A stretch of DNA of 7,020 nucleotides. Source: Sphingomonadales bacterium. Its GTDB lineage: Bacteria > Pseudomonadota > Alphaproteobacteria > Sphingomonadales > Sphingomonadaceae. The notes under the pieces are model-generated. The model saw nothing but the letters and a program-made list of their open reading frames with translations, was not told the DNA's origin and did no database searches. The stretch is taken from positions 1 through 7,020 of the forward strand of contig RDXA01000119.1 of the NCBI GenBank assembly GCA_004292705.1, in the 5' to 3' direction. Position numbers and translations under genes: made by a program. Shown here one piece after another: positions 1-4,774 of this stretch; position 1 is the stretch's first letter, and every line of letters begins with the position of its first letter.

Positions 1-2
1 AG

Positions 3-257
3 AACCCGACCATCCTGACCGCGTCCTACGGGCTGCAATGGTGCGTTGCGGGCTGGCTGCTGACGCCGTTCCTCCAGCGCGCAGGCATGGAAACCGTGGT
101 GCGGATGCGCCAGCGGGTGCAAGCCAACCTTACCACCACCTTCGCCTCGCATTACAAGGCCAAGGTGACGCTGGAGGGGATGCTGGAGAAGGACGCGATC
201 TGCGATTACCGGCAGATGAAGACCGGCGAGAAGTATCTGGTCACGCCCTGGGGGTGA
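3..257 (+). CDS. C-terminal 84 residues of an unrecognised protein (5' end outside window)
   Basis: An open frame enters from the left edge and ends at TGA 255-257. Its codon use is GC-rich, like the rest of the window. The visible piece starts NPTILTASYGLQWC and ends EKYLVTPWG. It has one hydrophobic stretch around VAGWLLTPFL, then an Arg-rich helix-like part (ETVVRMRQRVQANL) and a Lys/Glu-rich tail. I do not recognise the family with confidence. The ending vaguely recalls the C-termini of some saccharopine-dehydrogenase-like proteins, but that is a memory-based guess and should not be used as a name. The frame is supported because it is open from the edge, keeps normal amino-acid composition and stops just before the palindrome-rich spacer. 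No poly-T terminator follows; the palindromes from 280 onward are the only structured sequence downstream. Confidence 0.75.
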   Translation, partial: NPTILTASYGLQWCVAGWLLTPFLQRAGMETVVRMRQRVQANLTTTFASHYKAKVTLEGMLEKDAICDYRQMKTGEKYLVTPWG

Positions 258-279
258 GGGGTCTTCTCACACCCTCCAT

Positions 280-370
280 CGTCGCCCCGGACTTGATCCG
301 GGGCTTGGCTACTTCGGTTCCTCCGCCCGCGTCCAAGACAGCCAAGCCCCGTGTCAAGCACGGGGCGACG
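280..370. repeat. Inverted pair of 31-bp palindromic intergenic elements
   Basis: Arm 1 (280-310) and arm 2 (340-370) are inverted copies matching at 27 of 31 positions, separated by 29 bases. Each arm is also a hairpin by itself: a 7-bp stem around the loop CTTGA, with CCCCGGA/TCCGGGG in arm 1 and, read on the minus strand, CCCCGTG/CACGGGG in arm 2. The four differences between the arms are exactly the two stem pairs that changed together. The unit type (CGTCGCCCCGG...) resembles short palindromes commonly dispersed between genes in sphingomonads and other alphaproteobacteria. That is recollection, and copy number cannot be checked here. The pair could fold as two small hairpins or one long one, and might act as a transcript end between the upstream gene and the DUF805-like gene, but no T-tract follows. 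Confidence 0.8.
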
Positions 371-393
371 GGGAGAGCGGCATTGCCGTTTAT

Positions 394-417
394 CGTCATC
401 CCGGCGAAAGCTGGGGA
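394..417. repeat. Single palindromic element with GAAA tetraloop
   Basis: The element reads CGTCATCCCGGC-GAAA-GCTGGGGA. The six bases 400-405 pair with 410-415 (one G-U pair) around a GAAA loop at 406-409, a stable GNRA tetraloop. It shares the leading CGTC with the neighbouring pair but has a different core and loop, so it appears to be a second repeat class. Similar CGTCATCCCGGCGAAAGC units are common intergenic repeats in alphaproteobacteria, as far as I recall. Here it is a single unit without an inverted partner. The rest of the spacer, 418-533, holds no gene or convincing promoter. A TTGACC at 484-489 has no good -10 partner. Confidence 0.65.
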
Positions 418-533
418 GGCGAAGGGGCGCATAGTCAATGGAACCTCAGCGTCCGCTGTCGGCAATCTGTTAGCGCCGCACGATTGACCGCAAGTGGGTG
501 GAAACCTGAAGTCGAAGTTGATACGCAGTATGA

Positions 534-893
534 ATGTCTTACGGTGATCGATTGGCCGGGTTCGGGGCCTCGGTTGTGAATTGGGCGCGCAGCCCATTCC
601 ATGTCAGGGTTCCTGTGATTGTCACTTTCGCTCTGGTATCGATCGTGTTGATCAATCTCTTCAGCTTGTCGGACCTGCTCTTGGTCCCGCCTCTGGCAAT
701 TTATCTCGTCGCGGTAGTTGCTACGTTTTACGAGCTTGAGGAAAAGGGCCGCTCGGGTTGGTGGATTCTTCTGATGATGATGAAGATCGACATCGGTCCC
801 CAGTGGCTAGGTCTCTCATTGGGGGCTGCGATCAATGTGTTGCCGGTATTCCTCGCAATGTCATCGGCCCGAAGGCTTGAAACGCAACCGTAG
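534..893 (+). CDS. Small DUF805-like integral membrane protein (119 aa)
   Basis: The protein has 119 residues with about four hydrophobic stretches (roughly 26-45, 48-65, 76-83 and 91-109), so it should sit in the inner membrane. The strongest family clue is ELEEKGRSGWW at residues 67-77. It matches the Arg-x-x-Asp-x-Gly-x-Ser-Gly-Trp-Trp type motif of DUF805 proteins, whose function is unknown. The usual N-terminal GRxxRxxFW motif of that family is not evident, and the Arg-Leu-His-Asp part has become Glu-Leu-Glu-Glu, so this is a divergent or shortened member. ATG 534 is chosen because the TM-rich frame begins there; another ATG at 530 is out of frame and stops after five codons. No strong Shine-Dalgarno is visible. 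By hand count, bases 601-840 are about 52% G+C, well below the neighbours. The gene converges on the asparaginase gene with a 70-base gap that holds no clear terminator. Confidence 0.72.
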   Translation: MSYGDRLAGFGASVVNWARSPFHVRVPVIVTFALVSIVLINLFSLSDLLLVPPLAIYLVAVVATFYELEEKGRSGWWILLMMMKIDIGPQWLGLSLGAAINVLPVFLAMSSARRLETQP

Positions 894-963
894 CTTGTTT
901 CGTCCGCTTCGGGGTCGATTGCTGAACGGCAGTTTTTGGCCGAGAATACCGCAAAGCAGACCC

Positions 964-1947
964 TCACCCGTCAAACGCCGCCTGCACCGCCCCCGCGTCC
1001 GTAATGCCGTTCGCCACCAGCACCATCAGCAGCATTCGCGCCTTGGCCGGGCCGAGCGCGCGGGCAGCAACCAACCCTAGGGTATCATCATCCACCTCGA
1101 CATTGCGGTCGACGATGCCTTCATCGACGCGGGCAGCGCGCACCACCGGCACGCCCGAGGCCGCGCAAGCGGCGAGGGCCTCCAGCACCACGCGCGGCGC
1201 ATTGCCCTGCCCCATGCCGGCGAGCACGATCCCCCGCGCACCGATCCCCAGCAGCGCCTCGACCGGCTTGGCATCCATCCCTGCGCCTGCGGTGAGGATC
1301 GCCACGCGCGGGAGCTCAGTTGGAAAAGGATAGCGCGCGCCCTCGCCCAAGCGATGCGGCGGGGCGAACCAGTCGAGGCTCGACGGAGTGACGCGTGCCA
1401 GTGGCCCTCTCGGGAAAGTGCGGAAGGCGTCGATGGCAGAGGTCGCTGCCTTGCGTGCATCGCGCGCCGCCAGCACCGCATCGCCCATCACCAGCATCAC
1501 CCCGCGCCCGCCCGCCGCCGGGTCACTCGCCACCTTCACCGCATTGGCGAAGTTGCGCATCCCGTCCGCCCCCACCGCATCCGCAGCCCGCATAGCGCCG
1601 ACCAGCACGATGGGCTTGGTAGCGGGCAGGGTCAGATCGAGCAGAAAGCCGGTCTCCTCCGCCGTATCGGTGCCGTGGGTGACGATCACGCCGTCAACCG
1701 CCGGATCAGCCAGCGCGGCTGTGCAGGCCGCGTGGAGCGCCTGCCATTGCGGCCAGCCCATATCCTGCGACCCGATCCGCGCGATCTCCTGCGGCACCAG
1801 CTGCGCTGCAAGGCCGAGCGCGGCGAGATGATCGATCAACACCTCCAGCGCCAGACCCCCGGGCCGATAGGCCGACCCCGTCCCGGCTGCACCCGCGCCC
1901 GCAATCGTGCCGCCGGTGCCCAGAACAAGGATGCGGGGTGCTGTCAT
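964..1947 (-). CDS. L-asparaginase, cytoplasmic (asparaginase/glutaminase family)
   Basis: A 327-residue enzyme that hydrolyses L-asparagine to aspartate and ammonia. The family's two active-site signatures are present: GTGGTIAG at residues 10-17 with nucleophile Thr14, and THGTDT at 90-95 with the second catalytic Thr93 and Asp94. Other expected residues are also visible: Tyr27 of the flexible lid, Ser60 in GSQDM, VGAMR at 115-119 and Lys165 in ARDARK, which corresponds to the catalytic lysine of E. coli AnsB. Length is typical. The N-terminus begins directly at the first strand (MTAPRILVLGTGG) with no signal peptide, so the enzyme should be cytoplasmic although its motifs resemble the periplasmic type II enzymes. 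An AGGGG lies 7 bases upstream of the start. It starts 20 bases after the GNAT gene's stop on the same strand, so the two are probably co-transcribed. Some homologues also act on glutamine or D-asparagine; specificity cannot be read here. Confidence 0.93.
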   Translation of the reverse strand: MTAPRILVLGTGGTIAGAGAAGTGSAYRPGGLALEVLIDHLAALGLAAQLVPQEIARIGSQDMGWPQWQALHAACTAALADPAVDGVIVTHGTDTAEETGFLLDLTLPATKPIVLVGAMRAADAVGADGMRNFANAVKVASDPAAGGRGVMLVMGDAVLAARDARKAATSAIDAFRTFPRGPLARVTPSSLDWFAPPHRLGEGARYPFPTELPRVAILTAGAGMDAKPVEALLGIGARGIVLAGMGQGNAPRVVLEALAACAASGVPVVRAARVDEGIVDRNVEVDDDTLGLVAARALGPAKARMLLMVLVANGITDAGAVQAAFDG

Positions 1948-1967
1948 CCGCCCGCCCCTAGAGCCTG

Positions 1968-2558
1968 TCAGGCCGCAGCGGAAGCATCGAACTGCGCGAA
2001 CACCGCCGCCAGCCCCGGCACATCGCCTTCGGCCCGCAAGGCGGCGAGCGCATCATCAATGGTGATATCCATTTGCGACACACCGCCCTCCTGTCCCGTC
2101 CCCTCCGCACCAAGCGAGCGGGCGAGCGTGAGCGCCGGGCGGTTTTCGGGCAGGATATTGACCGAGAGGTGCCTCAGCCCCTCGCGCTGGCAATCGAGCA
2201 GCAGCACCGCGGTGAGCAACCGCGCCAGCCCCCGCCCGTGATAATCATCCACCACCGCAACCGAGAATTCCGCCACCGCCGGATCATCCGCCTCGCGAAA
2301 GGCGTGCACCACGCCCAGCGCGGGCGTATCGGGCAGGTCACTGCGCAGCGCGCCCCAGGCGATGTGATCGTGGCCATCCACCGTGACCAGCGCCCTGATC
2401 ACCTGCGGCGGCGCCTCGCGCATGCCGGAAAAGAACCGCAGATAGCGCGACTGGGGGGAGAGCTGCGCGATCCCGTCACGCAAGCGCTGCTCGTCATCCT
2501 TGCGCACCCGGCGGATGCACACCGGGGTGCCATCGTTGAGCAGCGTGGTGATCGTCAT
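1968..2558 (-). CDS. GNAT-family N-acetyltransferase
   Basis: The protein has 196 residues from the chosen start. It carries a GNAT fold that transfers an acyl group from acyl-CoA to an amine; the acceptor is unknown. The N-terminal part NDGTPVCIRRVRKDDEQRL and the following LSPQSRYLRFF are typical of the subgroup resembling the GNAT domain of protein acetyltransferases such as PatZ/Pka, but the large ATP-grasp/CoA-binding part of those proteins is absent. The acetyl-CoA loop is VVDDYHGRGLARLL (Q/R-x-x-G-x-G/A type), followed by the LSVNILPENRPALTLARSLG segment typical of the C-terminal half. I chose the ATG at 2558 because a GAGG sits 8 bases upstream. The longer reading from ATG 2582 adds eight residues and has no ribosome site. 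First gene of a likely two-gene unit with the asparaginase, transcribed away from the tRNA. Confidence 0.85.
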   Translation of the reverse strand: MTITTLLNDGTPVCIRRVRKDDEQRLRDGIAQLSPQSRYLRFFSGMREAPPQVIRALVTVDGHDHIAWGALRSDLPDTPALGVVHAFREADDPAVAEFSVAVVDDYHGRGLARLLTAVLLLDCQREGLRHLSVNILPENRPALTLARSLGAEGTGQEGGVSQMDITIDDALAALRAEGDVPGLAAVFAQFDASAAA

Positions 2559-2595
2559 CGCGCGGGCCTCGGTGAACTGCATGTGTTCTAGCAGC

Positions 2596-2622
2596 TTGAC
2601 CGCCCCGCCAACACAGCTAAAC
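2596..2622 (+). promoter_or_regulatory. Candidate promoter of the tRNA-Val gene
   Basis: CTTGACC with TTGACC at 2596-2601 is a good match to the alphaproteobacterial sigma-70 -35 element. A weak -10, CTAAAC at 2617-2622, follows after 15 bases. Transcription would start near 2629 and give a leader of about 11 bases before the tRNA. The site overlaps the 5' region of the divergent GNAT gene. The -10 is poor and the spacing short, so this is tentative. Confidence 0.4.
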
Positions 2623-2639
2623 CGCGCTCCCGCACCGTA

Positions 2640-2712
2640 GGGCGGTTAGCTCAGTTGGTAGAGCATCTCGTTTACACCGAGAGGGTCAGCGGTTCGAGCC
2701 CGTTACCGCCTA
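2640..2712 (+). tRNA. tRNA-Val (anticodon UAC)
   Basis: A complete 73-base cloverleaf. The acceptor stem is GGGCGGT with ACCGCCT and discriminator A2712. T8 and A9 are in place. The D stem is GCTC/GAGC with GG in its loop. The anticodon stem TCTCG/CGAGA encloses loop TTTACAC, placing anticodon TAC at 2673-2675, which reads GUA and related valine codons. The variable loop has five bases, and the T arm carries the standard TTCGAGC loop with one G-U pair in its stem. The acceptor ends in a G1-U72 wobble. The 3' CCA is not encoded (ACGG follows), so it must be added enzymatically. The nine bases before the tRNA (2631-2639) are complementary to 2711-2719. No terminator is visible before the SDR gene 46 bases downstream. 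Confidence 0.96.
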
Positions 2713-2758
2713 CGGTGCGCACTAACGCGCAGGCCATCAGACACGAGGATCAGGCGCC

Positions 2759-3511
2759 ATGGATCTGCAACTCGAAGGCAAGACCGCGCTGGTTCTGGGT
2801 GCCAGCAAGGGACTTGGCCGCGCGATTGCAGGGGCGCTTGCGGATGAAGGCGCAGAGGTCATCACCGTTGCGCGCTCCGGCGGCGGGCTGGACGGTCAGC
2901 CCCACATCACCGCCGATCTCGACGATCCGGCCGCACCGCAAACCATTATCGCGGCGGTGCGGGACGGCGGTCGGTCGCCCGATATTCTCGTGCTCAATGC
3001 AGGCGGCCCGCCGACAGGCCTTGCAGCGACCACCACGCCGGACGATTTTGCCGCTGTGATGGACCGGATGTTCAACGCCCAGCTCGCCCTGGCCCAGGCG
3101 TTCCTGCCGGATATGCGCAGCCGCGGCTTCGGCCGCATCCTCGCCGTGGCATCGACCAGCCTTGTCACTCCGATACCGGGCCTTGTGCTCTCCAACGCGG
3201 TGCGCGCGATGCTGGCTTCGTGGTGCAAGACCCTCGCCGCCGAGGTTGCGGCAGACGGGGTGACGGTCAACCTGCTCCTTCCCGGCCAGATCGCCACCGA
3301 CCGGCTGACAAGCCTCCACGGCGCGATGGCGGCGGGGAGCGGCATGACACATGACCAGATCACCGCGCGCGCGATCGCCGCGATCCCGGCGGGGCGACTT
3401 GGCCGGCCGGAGGAGTTCGGCGACATCGCCGCTTTCCTCGCCTCCCCGCGCGCGGGCTTCATGACCGGCAGCGCGATCAAGGTCGATGGCGGGCAGACGG
3501 TCACGCTCTGA
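2759..3511 (+). CDS. Atypical SDR-family protein (ketoacyl-reductase-like, catalytic Tyr/Lys replaced)
   Basis: A 250-residue Rossmann-fold protein. The nucleotide-binding loop is GASKGLG at residues 14-20, and NAGGPP at 80-85 matches the SDR NAG motif. Ser132 sits where the catalytic serine belongs. The usual YxxxK is instead S145-N-A-V-R149, so both the proton-donating Tyr and the Lys are replaced. The C-terminal GRLGRPEEFGDIAAFLAS and the DGG near the end are typical of 3-oxoacyl-ACP-reductase-like SDRs. The combination NAGGPP plus LSNxxR matches, from memory, a recognised subgroup in NCBI's conserved-domain collection (BKR_like_SDR_like) noted for an imperfect catalytic tetrad, so this is probably a conserved variant and not a decaying gene. 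Substrate and activity are unknown. GAGG at 2745-2748 supports the start. It lies between tRNA-Val and psd on the same strand and may be co-transcribed with either. Confidence 0.88.
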   Translation: MDLQLEGKTALVLGASKGLGRAIAGALADEGAEVITVARSGGGLDGQPHITADLDDPAAPQTIIAAVRDGGRSPDILVLNAGGPPTGLAATTTPDDFAAVMDRMFNAQLALAQAFLPDMRSRGFGRILAVASTSLVTPIPGLVLSNAVRAMLASWCKTLAAEVAADGVTVNLLLPGQIATDRLTSLHGAMAAGSGMTHDQITARAIAAIPAGRLGRPEEFGDIAAFLASPRAGFMTGSAIKVDGGQTVTL

Positions 3512-3521
3512 CCCGGCGCTT

Positions 3522-3550
3522 GCGCTGCGCCGCGCTGCGCCCTAGCGCAG
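3522..3550 (+). promoter_or_regulatory. Tandem 10-bp duplication and hairpin directly before the psd start
   Basis: GCGCTGCGCC occurs twice head to tail (3522-3531 and 3532-3541). CTGCGC at 3535-3540 can pair with GCGCAG at 3545-3550 around CCTA, and the first copy's CTGCGC (3525-3530) is an alternative partner. The only Shine-Dalgarno-like bases, AGG at 3549-3551, lie partly in the 3' arm, and the psd ATG is at 3555. There is no T-tract, so it is not an intrinsic terminator. It may limit translation start; this is inference. Confidence 0.5.
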
Positions 3551-3554
3551 GCCG

Positions 3555-4400
3555 ATGCCCTCCCCCTTCATCGCGTTTCAGCATGTCGTCCCCCAACACG
3601 CCCTCTCGCGCCTTGCCGGGAGCATGGCCGCCAGCAAGACCCCGTGGCTGCGCGATGCGCTGATCCGGCGTTTTGCCGCCGCCTATGGCGTCAACATGGC
3701 CGAAGCCGCCCGCGGGATCGGCGAGTTCGCCAGCTTCAACGACTTCTTCACCCGCGAATTGCAACCCGGCGCGCGCCCGCTGGCCGACAGCGCCGAGCAC
3801 ATCCTCTCCCCCGCCGATGGCGCGGTCAGCCAGCTTGGCCCCGTCACCGCCGGGCGGATCGTGCAGGCCAAGGGGCGCGATTACAGCGTGGCCGAGCTGC
3901 TCGGCTGCGGGGCGGCAGAGGCCGCGCGCTTCGAAGGCGGGCGTTTCATGACGATCTACCTCAGCCCCAAGGACTACCACCGCGTCCACATGCCCGCCGC
4001 CGGAACGCTGGCACACACCCGCTACATCCCGGGCGACCTGTTCTCGGTCAACACCGCCACCGCTGAGGGGGTTGATCGGCTGTTCGCCCGCAACGAACGC
4101 CTGTCGTGCCGCTTCGTCGGGCCGGACGGGCACTTTGCCAGCGTGATGGTGGGCGCGATGATCGTCGCGGGGATCGACACGGTCTGGCCCAACCGCTTCC
4201 GCACCCACGCCCGCACGCCGGTGGACGAGGACTTTACCGGCGCAGGCCGCGCCTTTGCGGCAGGCGACGAGATGGGGCGCTTCTACCTCGGATCGACCGT
4301 GGTGCTGGTGTTCGAGCCGGGGCGGGTCGAATGGCTGGACAGCCTCCAGCCCGGCAGCCCCCTGCGGATGGGCGAGGCGATTGGGCGGCGGCTGGCCTAG
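3555..4400 (+). CDS. psd: Phosphatidylserine decarboxylase proenzyme (E. coli-like class)
   Basis: Converts phosphatidylserine to phosphatidylethanolamine at the inner membrane using a pyruvoyl group made by self-cleavage. Key sites are present: SPADG at 85-89 (Asp88 of the processing triad), YHRVHMP at 141-147 (His145), PGDLFSVN at 159-166, LFARNER at 176-182, and the cleavage motif LGST at 245-248, where Ser247 becomes the pyruvoyl end of a 35-residue alpha chain. The first residues (FIAFQHVVPQHALSRLAG) align with the E. coli enzyme's membrane-associated N-terminus (SLQYILPKLWLTRLAG), which supports ATG 3555 over the internal Met24. At 281 residues it is about 40 shorter than the E. coli protein, lacking mainly the acidic C-terminal tail. 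The start has no clear Shine-Dalgarno; a GC-only hairpin ends four bases before it. It follows the SDR gene by 43 bases and ends one base from the stop of the convergent hypothetical gene. Confidence 0.96.
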   Translation: MPSPFIAFQHVVPQHALSRLAGSMAASKTPWLRDALIRRFAAAYGVNMAEAARGIGEFASFNDFFTRELQPGARPLADSAEHILSPADGAVSQLGPVTAGRIVQAKGRDYSVAELLGCGAAEAARFEGGRFMTIYLSPKDYHRVHMPAAGTLAHTRYIPGDLFSVNTATAEGVDRLFARNERLSCRFVGPDGHFASVMVGAMIVAGIDTVWPNRFRTHARTPVDEDFTGAGRAFAAGDEMGRFYLGSTVVLVFEPGRVEWLDSLQPGSPLRMGEAIGRRLA

Positions 4401-4401
4401 G

Positions 4402-4722
4402 CTAGACCTCGGTCAGTTCGCGGACCTGCTCCACTTCCTCAGGCGGGCTCATGGGCGGTTCGATCTTGCGGAACCGGTAGGACTCAAAGCCCTTCATCGG
4501 CGGCGGCAACTGCACTTCGGCCAGCGCAACCAAGGGAGTGGTTTTGAAGACCAAGGTGGTCTCACCCGTCAGCCGATTGCGCTGGTTGGTGCTGTAGCTG
4601 AGGTCGGCGACGGTATAGACCCGGCCTTCCCGCAGCAGGTGATGAACCGGCACAATCGGCCCGATCCGGCCCTTCTTCGGCCCCGCATCCACGCACACCA
4701 CCTTGTCGCCGATATCAAACAT
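4402..4722 (-). CDS. Hypothetical protein, 106 aa, small SH3-like fold suspected
   Basis: I do not recognise a named family. The protein begins MFDIGDKVVCVDAGPKKG and continues with LREGRVYTVADL, the pattern of small beta-barrel proteins (GDKVVC...KGxVYTV) seen as short hypothetical proteins in alphaproteobacteria and phages. The C-terminal third is proline- and acid-rich (KIEPPMSPPEEVEQVREL) and probably disordered. There is no signal peptide or membrane segment. The start at 4722 is supported by GAGAGGG 9 bases upstream and by the N-terminal strand pattern; a longer reading from 4836 would run into the tlpA coding sequence with Arg-rich nonsense. It follows tlpA on the same strand after 52 bases. 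Its ribosome site lies in a 5-bp hairpin. Its stop codon is one base from the stop of convergent psd, so neither gene has room for its own terminator. Confidence 0.8.
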   Translation of the reverse strand: MFDIGDKVVCVDAGPKKGRIGPIVPVHHLLREGRVYTVADLSYSTNQRNRLTGETTLVFKTTPLVALAEVQLPPPMKGFESYRFRKIEPPMSPPEEVEQVRELTEV

Positions 4723-4730
4723 CGAAACAG

Positions 4731-4746
4731 CCCTCTCTGCGGAGGG
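4731..4746 (-). promoter_or_regulatory. Hairpin covering the ribosome site of the 106-aa protein
   Basis: In the mRNA sense (minus strand), CCCUC (4746-4742) pairs with GAGGG (4735-4731) around a six-base loop, and GAGGG is part of the Shine-Dalgarno. A GATAAT-like -10 lies just upstream (4753-4748 on the minus strand), but no convincing -35 accompanies it. Confidence 0.45.
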
Positions 4747-4774
4747 AATTATCTGATTCGGCGTAAACAAAAGA

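Noticed and set aside
38..487. A 149-codon open frame on the + strand across the end of the first gene and the palindromes
   Set aside because: It is out of frame with the real gene, and its second half is translated repeat sequence (APDLIRG- and VIPAKAG-like peptides typical of spurious calls).
484..512. TTGACC as a -35 for the DUF805-like gene
   Set aside because: No acceptable -10 at 16-18 bases; the nearest hexamer matches poorly.
241..597. A 118-codon minus-strand open frame over the same spacer
   Set aside because: It consists largely of antisense palindrome sequence, with no ribosome site and no protein-like pattern.
894..963. Possible terminator GCTGAACGGCAGTTTTT between the DUF805-like and asparaginase genes
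   Set aside because: Only about three base pairs can form before the T-run; too weak to call.
1354..2241. A long + strand open frame of 295 codons opposite asparaginase and GNAT
   Set aside because: Arg/Pro/His-rich shadow of GC-rich codons; the minus-strand genes have clear catalytic motifs.
2640..2770. The tRNA as an integration site for a mobile element
   Set aside because: No integrase gene and no repeated tRNA 3' end is found in the window.
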